From Parvibaculum sp. (lineage in GTDB: Bacteria > Pseudomonadota > Alphaproteobacteria > Parvibaculales > Parvibaculaceae), in NCBI GenBank assembly GCA_030645235.1, contig JAUSMV010000012.1, positions 124,001-188,000 of the forward strand: a stretch of DNA of 64,000 nt. The letters are read 5' to 3'. Position numbers and translations under genes: made by a program. Each line of letters begins with the position of its first letter. Position 1 is the first letter of the stretch. The notes beneath the pieces are model-generated. The model was given only the letters and a program-made list of their open reading frames with translations, had not been told where the DNA came from and ran no database searches. Positions 44,487 to 53,658 of the stretch are shown here, piece by piece.

Positions 44487-47400
44487 ATGCATATCTCAGA
44501 ACTCTTTATCCGCCGTCCGGTCTTTGCAACCGTTGTGGCGCTCATCCTCATTCTCATTGGCGCAGTGTCTTATCAGCGTTTGACAGTGCGCGAATACCCC
44601 GCGATTGACGAACCCGTTGTCACCATCACCACGAATTATCGCGGTGCCAGTGCGTCTGTTATTGAGCGTGAAGTGACGCAGCCGCTCGAAGAATCCATCG
44701 CGGGTATTGAAGGTATTGAAGTTCTTTCATCGGCCAGCCGTCCCGAACAGTCGCAGGTGACAGCGCGTTTCACGCTCGAAACCGATCCCAATGTGGCCGC
44801 CAGCGATATCCGCGACCGCGTGGGTCGTGTGCGCGGCTTGTTGCCTGATGAAATTGACGAACCTATCATCGCCAAGGTTGAAGCCGACGCTCAGCCCATC
44901 ATGTTTATCGCCTTCAAGTCGGACCGCATGTCAGAACTCGACATCACCGACTATCTGGATCGCGTCGTCAAAAATCAGATGCAGAACCAGCCCGGCGTCG
45001 CGCAGGTTGTGATTTTCGGTGAGCGTCTTTTTTCCATGCGTATCTGGCTCGACCGCGAGCGTCTGGCGGCCTATGACCTCACGGCGCAGGATGTTGAAAA
45101 CGCTGTGCGTCAACAGAATGCCGAGATTCCTTCGGGTCGTATTGAGAGCAATGACCGTGAATTCACGGTGCTTGCCAAAACAGCTTTGGCAACGCCGGAA
45201 GAGTTTGGCCGCATCATCGTCAAGCAGGCGGATAATTTTCAAGTCCGGTTGAGCGAAGTCGCCAAGGTAGAAATCGCTGCTGCTGATGTGCGTCGTGGTG
45301 CCACCTATAATGGCACACCGTCCATCTCTATCGGCATTGTTAAGCAGGCAACGGCTAATCCGCTCGAAGTGTCAAAAGCGGTGCGTGCCACGCTTGATGA
45401 AATGGCCCCCAATCTGCCGGCCGGCATGAGTTCTAATGTCGGCTTTGACAGTTCGGTCTTCATTGAGGAGTCGATCAAGTCCGTTTATGAGACAATCTTT
45501 GAAGCTGTTGTTCTCGTTGTCCTTGTCATCTTCTTTTTTCTGCGCACCTTCCGTGCGTCCTTCATTCCTGTGGTGACAATCCCCGTCTCGCTTATCGGCA
45601 CATTCGGTCTGATGTTCGCGCTGGGATTCTCCATCAACACGCTGACGCTTCTCTCGATGGTGCTCGCCATCGGTCTTGTGGTGGACGATGCCATCGTCGT
45701 GCTCGAAAACATTTATCGTCATATCGAAAATGGTATGACGCCGATTGAAGGTGCGATCAAAGGCTCAAAGGAAATCACTTTTGCCGTCATTTCCATGACA
45801 TTGACGCTTGCCGCTGTCTACACACCCGTCGCCTTTGCTTCGGGCCGCACGGGTAAACTCTTTCTGGAATTTGCACTGACGCTTGCGTCCGCCGTTATTG
45901 TGTCGGGATTCATGGCGTTGACGCTGACGCCCATGCTCTGTTCGCGCCTTCTGTCGCATAAGGCCAATCCCGGCAAATTTGAACGTGTACTTGGTGAATG
46001 GCTTGACCGTCTTGATGCCGCTTACAAGCGCAATCTTGTGCAGGTGCTCGACCATCGCCGCGAGGTGGTTATTGTGGCTGCCGTTGTGGCGCTCTCCTGC
46101 GTCGGCCTCTTCAAAATTCTCAATCAGGAACTCGCGCCCCTCGAAGATCGCGGTTTTCTTCTTGTGGCCGGTCGCGCACCGGAGGGAGCCACGCTTAATT
46201 TCATGCAGCGTTATACGCGCGAGATCGAAGGCGTTATCGCGCAGGTGCCCGAGGTGAAGGGCTATCTTGTGGTGGCGGGGTTTCCTCAGATCACCAACAT
46301 CATTTCCTTTTCACTGTTGCAGCCGTGGAGCGAGCGTGATCGCACCCAGCGTGAGATCGTCGAAGAGGTCAATCACAAGCTGCCTCAAATTCCGGGCCTC
46401 ATGGCTTTTGCTATCAATCCGCCGTCGCTTGGTCAAAGCTCGCGCTCGCAGCCGGTGCAATTCGTCATTCAGACATCGGGCACTTATGACGAACTTGAAC
46501 ACTATGTCGAGCAGCTCATGGGCAAAATACGCCAAAATCAGGGTTTCGTATTTCCCGATAGTGATCTTCATCTCGACAAGCCGCAGATCGACATTCTCGT
46601 TAACCGCGACAAGGTGATCGATGCCGGTATCGACGTCGCCACGGTCGGCCGTACGCTTGAAACATTTTTGGGCGGACGCAAAGTCACGCGCTTTGAACAA
46701 TCAGGCAAACAGTTTGACGCGATCATTCAGGTGGGCGATGCAGACCGCCGCCGCCCCAGCGATATTTCTGATATCTATGTGCGCTCCGCGTCAGGCAAGA
46801 TGGTGCAGCTTTCCAATCTTGTTGATGTGAAGGAAACGGTCGCACCGGACTCGCTTAATCACTTCAATCAGTTTCGTTCCGCCACCATCACATCCAATCT
46901 TTCGCCCGGCTATTCAATGGGCGAGGCTTTGACCTTCCTGCAAACGACTGCCGCCGAAGTTTTACCCTCGACCGTCAAGACAGATCTTGATGGTGAAATG
47001 CGCGAGTTTACAAAATCATCCGGCACGCTTGCCGCGACTTTCGTCCTCGCCATTCTGTTTATTTATCTTGTTCTTGCTGCGCAGTTTGAAAGCTTCACGG
47101 ACCCGTTCATTATTATGATCTCGGTGCCGCTCTCGATTGCCGGTGCTCTGGCGATGCTCTACATCACCAACACGACGCTCAACATTTACAGTCAGGTCGG
47201 TCTCATCACGCTTGTGGGCCTCATCACGAAGCACGGTATCCTGATCGTGGAATTTTCCAATCAGCTCCGCGCTGAGGGTCGTTCCATCCATGAAGCCATT
47301 GTTGAGGCCGCGGGTCTGCGCCTGCGTCCCATTCTGATGACGACAGGCGCGATGGTGCTCGGCGCCGCACCGCTCGCTTTGAGTTCAGGCGCGGGCGCTG

Positions 47401-47552
47401 AAAGCCGCAAGGCGATTGGCTGGGTCATTGTCGGCGGCATGTCGTTTGGCACGCTGCTCACGCTTTTTGTCGTGCCGACTGTCTATCTCATCGTGAAAAA
47501 CTGGCAGCAGAAACGCGCTGACGCCAAGTCTGTTGTGCAAGCCGCTCACTGA
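44487..47552 (+). CDS. RND family efflux pump permease (HAE1/AcrB-like)
   Basis: This 1021-residue proton-driven exporter has twelve TM helices and two large periplasmic loops, starting MHISELFIRRPVFATVVALILILIG. The proton-relay segment LAIGLVVDDAIVVLENIYRH (near 395-415) keeps the Asp-Asp pair. GLITKHGILIVEFSNQ near 905 and GWVIVGGMSFGTLLTLFVVP near 985 fit helices 10-12. It would expel drugs, detergents or lipids from the inner membrane or periplasm, with the adaptor encoded just upstream. No local regulator is present. Confidence 0.95.
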   Translation: MHISELFIRRPVFATVVALILILIGAVSYQRLTVREYPAIDEPVVTITTNYRGASASVIEREVTQPLEESIAGIEGIEVLSSASRPEQSQVTARFTLETDPNVAASDIRDRVGRVRGLLPDEIDEPIIAKVEADAQPIMFIAFKSDRMSELDITDYLDRVVKNQMQNQPGVAQVVIFGERLFSMRIWLDRERLAAYDLTAQDVENAVRQQNAEIPSGRIESNDREFTVLAKTALATPEEFGRIIVKQADNFQVRLSEVAKVEIAAADVRRGATYNGTPSISIGIVKQATANPLEVSKAVRATLDEMAPNLPAGMSSNVGFDSSVFIEESIKSVYETIFEAVVLVVLVIFFFLRTFRASFIPVVTIPVSLIGTFGLMFALGFSINTLTLLSMVLAIGLVVDDAIVVLENIYRHIENGMTPIEGAIKGSKEITFAVISMTLTLAAVYTPVAFASGRTGKLFLEFALTLASAVIVSGFMALTLTPMLCSRLLSHKANPGKFERVLGEWLDRLDAAYKRNLVQVLDHRREVVIVAAVVALSCVGLFKILNQELAPLEDRGFLLVAGRAPEGATLNFMQRYTREIEGVIAQVPEVKGYLVVAGFPQITNIISFSLLQPWSERDRTQREIVEEVNHKLPQIPGLMAFAINPPSLGQSSRSQPVQFVIQTSGTYDELEHYVEQLMGKIRQNQGFVFPDSDLHLDKPQIDILVNRDKVIDAGIDVATVGRTLETFLGGRKVTRFEQSGKQFDAIIQVGDADRRRPSDISDIYVRSASGKMVQLSNLVDVKETVAPDSLNHFNQFRSATITSNLSPGYSMGEALTFLQTTAAEVLPSTVKTDLDGEMREFTKSSGTLAATFVLAILFIYLVLAAQFESFTDPFIIMISVPLSIAGALAMLYITNTTLNIYSQVGLITLVGLITKHGILIVEFSNQLRAEGRSIHEAIVEAAGLRLRPILMTTGAMVLGAAPLALSSGAGAESRKAIGWVIVGGMSFGTLLTLFVVPTVYLIVKNWQQKRADAKSVVQAAH

Positions 47553-47555
47553 GTT

Positions 47556-48752
47556 TCAAAAAAACCGCGCGACCCGAAGCTGCACATAGCCATCGTCTGC
47601 AATGTTGTAAACAGGGTCGCGCGGCGGCACATCGGCAAAGCCATAAGCTTCAAGCGACACGAGATAATCCTCGCTCATGCGCCGCTCGCCCTTGAGACGA
47701 AAGCCCATCGCGCCGGTCTTGGCGTCGATCACCGTGCCGCCCAGTAACGTGGTGGAGGCTTCATCGTTGGCCGTCCAGCGCAGCGCCACGAAGCCGTCAT
47801 TCTGGTAAGGCGCGCGTGCGACAAGGCCGCGGCTGTCGAGCGCATATTCTGCCACGACACCGAGGTCGCTGCCGTTGAAGAGGCTATAAAACGTATATTC
47901 AATGCCGCCGGTCACGGCTTCGTATTGTTCATTGAGTTCATCGCGCCAATAGCCCTCGGCCTTATAGAGCCATGCGCCTTTGGTTGCCTGTGCATCGAAT
48001 GACGCTTGCTTGATCTGCGCATAGAAGGGGGCGAGCACCAGATCGCCGCTTGAGCTCAAGGCCGGTTGCAAAATCGGATCGCGCCCCGTGCCCTGAAAAT
48101 AAGCGACACCGAAATCAACGTCACCCAGCGTATGGGAATAGCGCGCCGCCGCATCCACATGGCGCTCGTCGCGGTTGCTCTCGTAAGACGTCATATGCGT
48201 ATCGACCGGAATATCCGTCGCGGGTCGCCCGTCGGCGCTCGGATAAGTCCGCTCGCGGAAATAGGGCAGTACGAACAGATCAAACGTGCCGAAGTCTTGC
48301 GTGGTGCGTAGGCGAACCATTGGTTGCCCCAGCCGCACCTCCTGTTTGATCGGGTCTTCGATCACATCTACCTGATTGACGATGTCAACGAGGTGGACGG
48401 CTTCGGTCACGCCCCAGAACACTTTGTCGATACCGGCGCGCAGTTCCCAATCACCCATGACGATGCCGTAGCGTGCCTCGCGCAGATCGTAATGCGTCCG
48501 GCGATGATCGCGCTGATCCCAACGTGCAAAGGGCGTCACCACAATCGACTGATTATCATTGTCCCCGAAAAAATACTTTCCTGTCATCTCGCCCGCAACG
48601 GATAGGTCTGTGCTGTCCTGGCGTGCGTTGCTGGCGCTATCCGGAAAATATCTGATTTCAGGTATGATTGAGCCGCGCAAAGATAATTCTTCGGCCTGCG
48701 CGGTTCCGCTTAGTAACGCCGTTGCACAGGCACAAAGGAGCAACTGTCTCAA
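47556..48752 (-). CDS. Outer-membrane beta-barrel protein of a lipid-trafficking type cluster
   Basis: This 398-residue exported protein has a signal peptide (MRQLLLCACATALLSGTAQA) followed by many amphipathic strands and a C-terminal VQLRVARFF, the Bam recognition end. Conserved-looking segments include EARYGIVMGDWELRAGIDKVFWGVTE and VDIVNQVDVIEDP. It resembles DUF1302-like or porin-like barrels found beside MMPL transporters, though I cannot name the family. Its start overlaps the stop of the LolA-like gene (48749-48752, ATGA), so they are one operon. The stop lies 4 bp from the convergent RND pump gene. Confidence 0.75.
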   Translation of the reverse strand: MRQLLLCACATALLSGTAQAEELSLRGSIIPEIRYFPDSASNARQDSTDLSVAGEMTGKYFFGDNDNQSIVVTPFARWDQRDHRRTHYDLREARYGIVMGDWELRAGIDKVFWGVTEAVHLVDIVNQVDVIEDPIKQEVRLGQPMVRLRTTQDFGTFDLFVLPYFRERTYPSADGRPATDIPVDTHMTSYESNRDERHVDAAARYSHTLGDVDFGVAYFQGTGRDPILQPALSSSGDLVLAPFYAQIKQASFDAQATKGAWLYKAEGYWRDELNEQYEAVTGGIEYTFYSLFNGSDLGVVAEYALDSRGLVARAPYQNDGFVALRWTANDEASTTLLGGTVIDAKTGAMGFRLKGERRMSEDYLVSLEAYGFADVPPRDPVYNIADDGYVQLRVARFF

Positions 48753-49567
48753 CGCGCACGCTCCAGAGCAGCAGGTGTGAAATCTGCTTTGTTGAGGCCC
48801 GTATGAAACTCATAAGCCGTCCAGACGAGTTTCGTTGCCTTGCCGTTTTCATGGTTCACCATGTCGAGCGCCAAAGGCCGCCAGAACTTGTTTTCGTAGA
48901 GTTTGTAGTCGCTGAGCGTCAGGGTTTTGATCAGCGTGTTCTTGCGGTCGTAATAATCAATCTTGCGGAACTGCAAGTCCTCGGTGTCAATCCAGACAAT
49001 CTCGCGCGTATAGCCCGATGCTTCGTATGTGGGAACGCGTTCGATCACAAAGCAAGTGAGCGTGCCGCAGGACTCATCGCGCAGCCATTTGTATGAAAAT
49101 TTCTCGACCTGCTGCGTTGAAAAATCTTCAAATGCAAATTCACTGCCGACAAAGGCGCCAGCTTTGTTGCTTGATGAAATACGCTTCACGCGTTTAACGG
49201 CGGGGAGGTAGAGCCATTGGTCATCGGCATCTTTGAGGCTTGAATGGGTCAGCAGCGCCGTGCCTTCAATGTCGCGGGGCTTGTCAAACGTCATCAGGCT
49301 CCAATTGCCGCTGCCGGCTTCCGGGCGCTCGAGCATCATAAAGCGCAAGGCTCGCTCGCTCATCTCGCCCGATGAATTGGTCAGCACCATTTTCATATCG
49401 GCTTTTGCGTCGCCCCAGCCCTCGTCGCGTTCATCGCTCATCATGGCGATGGTGAGTCCACGGGCAACGGGAGAGGACTCGGGCGGCAGGGTGTCGGCCC
49501 TCGCCTGCAACGAGCCAAAAACCAAAACAGCGCCCAAAACTTTTACGCAGGATACCAACCGGTTCAT
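48749..49567 (-). CDS. Outer membrane lipoprotein-sorting (LolA-like, PF17131-type) protein
   Basis: This 272-residue periplasmic protein has a signal peptide (MNRLVSCVKVLGAVLVFGSLQARA) and a LolA/LolB-like half-barrel: DMKMVLTNSSGEMSERALRFM, SLMTFDKPRDIEGTALLTHS, DDQWLYLPAVKRVKRIS, FVGSEFAFEDFS, VWIDTEDLQFRKIDYYDRKN. Such proteins usually sit next to MMPL/RND lipid exporters and probably carry lipid across the periplasm. The ATG at 49567 has GAGGGG 8 nt upstream; the GTG at 49576 overlaps that motif and is rejected. Confidence 0.85.
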   Translation of the reverse strand: MNRLVSCVKVLGAVLVFGSLQARADTLPPESSPVARGLTIAMMSDERDEGWGDAKADMKMVLTNSSGEMSERALRFMMLERPEAGSGNWSLMTFDKPRDIEGTALLTHSSLKDADDQWLYLPAVKRVKRISSSNKAGAFVGSEFAFEDFSTQQVEKFSYKWLRDESCGTLTCFVIERVPTYEASGYTREIVWIDTEDLQFRKIDYYDRKNTLIKTLTLSDYKLYENKFWRPLALDMVNHENGKATKLVWTAYEFHTGLNKADFTPAALERAR

Positions 49568-49667
49568 CAACGCCACCCCTCAAAGTCCCCCCCGACGCGC
49601 AAATCAGCACGTTGCCCTTCGCAATGATGCATGCGGGCGCTTATAAATTAAAGCAGAGAATGAGGCG

Positions 49668-50507
49668 TCAGAAGGGCTTATCGCCGTTAACCGTGACGCG
49701 CTCCATATGGCGGCGTTTACCCTGATAGTCGTTCAGCGCGAAATGCTGCGTGCACCGATTATCCCAAAAAGCGAGTGTCCCCGCCGTCCAGCGGAAGCGA
49801 CAGGTAAAGCCTTCCTGCGTGCAATGCTCAAACAGAAATTTTAGTAGCGGCAGGCTTTCGCGCCGTGTCATACCCGCGAATTTTTCGGTGAAGGCCATAT
49901 TGACGTAAAGTGCTTTACGGCCCGTCTCCGGATGCGTGCGCACGACGGGATGCTCATAGGAGGGCACATCATCACCCGCCACGGCGACATCCATCGAGCC
50001 GCGCTTCTGCGCCGAATGTCCGCGTTCGCTATATTCGCCCTTGGCCGTATGGATTGCTTTCAAGCGCCCCAGCATCTCTTTCATGCCTGACGATAGCGTA
50101 TCGTAAGCCAGATACTGGTTTGCCCAAAGCGTATCGCCGCCGACCGACGGCACTTCTTTGGCGTAGAGCAATGAGCCTAAAGCGGGTTCTTCGAGGAACG
50201 ACATATCGGTGTGCCAGCCGCCGCCGAAATTCACCTTGTCGGCAGGCTCCTTGACGATCTGCATGATTTCCGGATGCCCGTCCATGCCTTTCACATAAGG
50301 GTGGATGTTGAGCGTGCCGAAGCGGCGCGCGAAAGCCTTGTGCTGGTCATGGCTGATTTTCTGGTCGCGGAAGAAAATCACCTGATGATCAAGAAAGGCC
50401 TGATGCACGGCGTTGAATTGTTCATTGCTCAAGTCGCGCGAGAGGTCCACGCCGGAAATCTCCGCGCCCAGCGCCCCTGAAATCGGCTGAACAGAAATAT
50501 CGTTCAT
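49668..50507 (-). CDS. TauD/TfdA family Fe(II)/2-oxoglutarate dioxygenase
   Basis: This 279-residue cytoplasmic dioxygenase has the iron ligands in GGGWHTDMSF (H-x-D) and a distal His in WDNRCTQHFALNDY, plus the 2-oxoglutarate-binding Arg in KRRHMERVTVNG. The family hydroxylates taurine, alkylsulfates or aryloxyalkanoates; residues alone do not show which. The next gene, a GST, starts its stop codon one base beyond this gene's start, so GST and dioxygenase form an operon with the GST first. Confidence 0.92.
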   Translation of the reverse strand: MNDISVQPISGALGAEISGVDLSRDLSNEQFNAVHQAFLDHQVIFFRDQKISHDQHKAFARRFGTLNIHPYVKGMDGHPEIMQIVKEPADKVNFGGGWHTDMSFLEEPALGSLLYAKEVPSVGGDTLWANQYLAYDTLSSGMKEMLGRLKAIHTAKGEYSERGHSAQKRGSMDVAVAGDDVPSYEHPVVRTHPETGRKALYVNMAFTEKFAGMTRRESLPLLKFLFEHCTQEGFTCRFRWTAGTLAFWDNRCTQHFALNDYQGKRRHMERVTVNGDKPF

Positions 50508-50508
50508 C

Positions 50509-51120
50509 TTATTTCACCGTGGCTCTCTTGAAAGCGGGACGCGCAGACAGCCGTTCGAAATAGGCCGACAGGTTGGGGTATTCGTCGAACGATACCTGGA
50601 TCAGCTTGCACAGATTGAGGTCGTACCCGAGCATGATATCTGCTGCCGTGAACGTCTCGCCGCAGATATAATCTCTGCCCTCTAATTCGTGGTCCAGCAG
50701 TTTGAACAATTTGGCGAGCGTCGCTTTGGCATCGTCTACGACAGCAGGGATGCGCTCTTCCTTTGGTTTGCGGAATGAGTGCTGCACAATCTGGCCGATG
50801 GGTGGCATGACGGTGGCTTCGGCGAAATGCAGCCATTGTAGATATTTGCCGTAAGCGGGTGTGCCGAGCTTCGGCTCAAGATGGCTCCCCGCATGCTTGG
50901 CGAGAATGTATTGCACGATGGCACCTGATTCATTGAGGATCAGTCCTTCATCGTCAATGGCAGGTACCTTGCCGAGCGGATGAATGGCGAGGTGCTTGGG
51001 TGATTGCAGATAGGCGGGATTGAACTCCACCGTTTCCTTGTCGTAAGGCACGCCCAATTCTTCGAGCAGCCAGAGAACACGGATCGAGCGCGTATTGGGC
51101 GCGTGATAGACCTTGAGCAC
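50509..51120 (-). CDS. Glutathione S-transferase family protein
   Basis: This 203-residue cytoplasmic enzyme has a thioredoxin-like N-terminal domain (LKVYHAPNTRSIRVLWLLEELG, HPLGKVPAIDDEGLILNESGAIVQYI with the glutathione-binding cis-Pro and ES pair) and a helical C-terminal domain (GETFTAADIMLGYDL). The active-site Ser/Cys lies near the NTRS segment. It probably conjugates or isomerises a hydrophobic electrophile. The GTG start at 51120 lies 38 bp from the MMPL stop. It is co-directional with MMPL, TauD and the LolA-like gene. Confidence 0.92.
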   Translation of the reverse strand: MLKVYHAPNTRSIRVLWLLEELGVPYDKETVEFNPAYLQSPKHLAIHPLGKVPAIDDEGLILNESGAIVQYILAKHAGSHLEPKLGTPAYGKYLQWLHFAEATVMPPIGQIVQHSFRKPKEERIPAVVDDAKATLAKLFKLLDHELEGRDYICGETFTAADIMLGYDLNLCKLIQVSFDEYPNLSAYFERLSARPAFKRATVK

Positions 51121-51158
51121 GTCAGAACTCCCCGAATGGATTTATGATTTTGGGCAGT

Positions 51159-53498
51159 CTAGCGCATTGGCCGCCCCTGCGGAAAGAGCTTGTCGAGCGT
51201 CACGGCGAAGGCAGGCAGGAAGAAAATCGCCGCAATCATATTCACAAGGAACATGAAGGAGAGGAGAAGGCCCATATCCGCCTGTAGTTTCAACCCCGAA
51301 AACGCCCATGTCGAAACGCCGACAGCGAGTGTGAGGCCGGTCACGACCACGGCGACACCAATTTGCTGGAGTGCGGTTGCATAGGCCTCGCCCACGCTCA
51401 TGCCTTCGGCACGGAGCAGTTTCATGCGGCTGTAAATATAGAAGGCATAGTCAACGCCGATGCCGGTGGCGAGCACGAGGACCGGCAGGGTCGAGACTTT
51501 GAGCCCTATGTCGAGGGCGGTCATAAACCAATAGCCGAGGAACGTGGCGAGCAGCAGCGGCATGCAGCAGCAAATCACGGCGCGCCAATCGCGATAAGCG
51601 AGCAGGACCAGCGAAATGATGGCGATGTAAACCCAGAACAACATCGGAAATTCATTTTCGGCGATGACGTCGTTGGTCGCCGCCATAATACCGATACCGC
51701 CCATGGCAAGGCGGAAGGTCACGTCCTTGCGGGCGAGCGCTTCTTTGTCCGTCGCGGCAAAATGTTTCACTGCCGCAATCACCGTTTCAATTGACTTTGC
51801 CTTGTGGTCGTTCATGTAAATGACAACAGGGAGCACCGTGCAGGTCTCGTTTAAGAGGCCTGAGCTCGGATCATAGGGCGACGTCATCTGGATGAGTTCC
51901 TGCTCCGATTGCGGCAGCCCCACCCATTTCAAATTGCCTTCACGCCAGATCGCCGCCGTCTCGCGCACCGATGTCGGCAGCGAGCGCACGGAATTGACGC
52001 CGTCCACATTGCGCATCTCCCATGAGAAGCGATCAACGAGTTTCATTGTCTTATAGTCAATGCAGCCGTCCGCCGGTGTCTCAACGACAACGATGAGCGC
52101 GTCCGCCGAAATCGAGAAGCGTGTAACGATGTCTTCCACATCCAGATTATAACGGGCATCAGGCCAAAGCTCGGAGAAGCCTGCGGTCATATCGCCGATA
52201 TTGCGATGGCGTGTTTCATTGATCGAGAGGCCCAGCAACAGCACAAAGATAATCAGAACAACTATCGCATTGCGGGGCTTTGCCACGCGGCCGACAAAGC
52301 GCATGACGCTTTCAGGTTTGCGTTTCCATTTGAGATAGCGTTCGCCAAATGCCGGGTCATGCGGCAGATAAGAGGCGATAAGCGGCAGCATGATGAGATT
52401 GGTGACAATTTTCAAAGCGACGCCCAGCGACGCCATGATGGCGAGATCCTGAATGACTTCAATCGGGATCAGATAGAGCGTGCCGAAGCCGACAAGGTCT
52501 GTGATGAGCGCCAGCGAGCCCGGTATCAGCAGGCGGCTGAATGTTGTGCGCGCTGCTTCATAGGATGATTGCCCGGCGCTGATGCCCGTCGCGATCATGT
52601 TGATCTGCTGTACGCCGTGGCTGACGCCAATCGCATAGACGAGAAATGGCACGAGCACAGCAAGCGGATCAAGGCTCCGGTCCATCAGATGCAACAGTCC
52701 GAACTGCCAGACCACGGAAACGAGGGAGCAAAAGACGGCGAGGAACGTGAGCTGGATCGAACGGATATAGATATAGACCGCGCAGGTCGTGAGCACGAAG
52801 GCGAGGGCAAAGAAGATCGCCACTGAGCTTGCTCCGTCCGCTATGTCGCCGATGAATTTCGCAAAGCCGATAATTTCAATCTGTGTGTGAGAGTCTTCAA
52901 ACTTGTCGCGCACCTGCGCTTCGAGCCGGTCGGCGAGATCGAGATAATCGAGCTTCTGATCCGTGATCGGGTCAAGCTCTTGCAACTCCGCAATGATGAG
53001 GGCGGCCGTCTGATCGTTCGAGATGAGGAAGCCCTTGTGTCCGCCGTTCAAAGCGCGGTCGCGGATGATTGCCGCGTCAGCGTCGGTGATCGAGTTCGCG
53101 GTGACATTGCGCGGCACAACGGGATAAGAGTTGATGCCCTCTTCGGTGTTTTCTGTAACGCGTGTGGTGGTGGACCAGAGCGAATGGACGGTGGTGCGGC
53201 GTACACCGGGCAGGAACGTCACTTCTTCGGTGACTTCGGCGAGGCGTTTCAGAAAGGCCGCATTCCAGATCGTGCCTTCACGCGCCTTCACCGCAACAAG
53301 GATAATATTTGCGCCCGGCACTTCGTCTTGGTACCGAAGAAATGTCTGCACATATTCGTGCTTTGTCGGGACTTGCTTTAAGAAGCCCGCTTCCATCCTG
53401 AGCTCAAAGGCAAAATAGCCCATAACAGCCGTAAAAACGGCAAGCAGGACAAGGATCAGCAGTCTTGCCTTAAAGACGATCAGTTCAACAAATCTCAC
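51159..53498 (-). CDS. MMPL/RND superfamily lipid transporter
   Basis: This 779-residue inner-membrane protein has the pattern of one N-terminal helix, a large periplasmic domain, five helices with a sterol-sensing-like region (VAIFFALAFVLTTCAVYIYIRS, LDPLAVLVPFLVYAIGVSHG), repeated once (MLFWVYIAIISLVLLAYRDW, LPVLVLATGIGVDYAFYIYSRM). The G-x-x-x-D-Y/H helix 4 and 10 motifs are those of the RND/MMPL family that exports hydrophobic lipids. No adaptor is encoded next to it; the periplasmic LolA-like protein and the barrel downstream are likely partners. The GTG start at 53498 follows GGGGGGC. Confidence 0.93.
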   Translation of the reverse strand: MRFVELIVFKARLLILVLLAVFTAVMGYFAFELRMEAGFLKQVPTKHEYVQTFLRYQDEVPGANIILVAVKAREGTIWNAAFLKRLAEVTEEVTFLPGVRRTTVHSLWSTTTRVTENTEEGINSYPVVPRNVTANSITDADAAIIRDRALNGGHKGFLISNDQTAALIIAELQELDPITDQKLDYLDLADRLEAQVRDKFEDSHTQIEIIGFAKFIGDIADGASSVAIFFALAFVLTTCAVYIYIRSIQLTFLAVFCSLVSVVWQFGLLHLMDRSLDPLAVLVPFLVYAIGVSHGVQQINMIATGISAGQSSYEAARTTFSRLLIPGSLALITDLVGFGTLYLIPIEVIQDLAIMASLGVALKIVTNLIMLPLIASYLPHDPAFGERYLKWKRKPESVMRFVGRVAKPRNAIVVLIIFVLLLGLSINETRHRNIGDMTAGFSELWPDARYNLDVEDIVTRFSISADALIVVVETPADGCIDYKTMKLVDRFSWEMRNVDGVNSVRSLPTSVRETAAIWREGNLKWVGLPQSEQELIQMTSPYDPSSGLLNETCTVLPVVIYMNDHKAKSIETVIAAVKHFAATDKEALARKDVTFRLAMGGIGIMAATNDVIAENEFPMLFWVYIAIISLVLLAYRDWRAVICCCMPLLLATFLGYWFMTALDIGLKVSTLPVLVLATGIGVDYAFYIYSRMKLLRAEGMSVGEAYATALQQIGVAVVVTGLTLAVGVSTWAFSGLKLQADMGLLLSFMFLVNMIAAIFFLPAFAVTLDKLFPQGRPMR

Positions 53499-53658
53499 GC
53501 AACGCCCCCCATCAGGTCCCCACCCGATTATTCAGTATTTGGCGCAGTTGCAGCAAAACTGCACCGGACTCTAGTTTTCTTGTCTGCAAGGCTATCCCTT
53601 TGTCGCCGGATGGGCCAGACTTAGTAAAGGGAGTTAATCAATATTGGGGGGAGCCCAC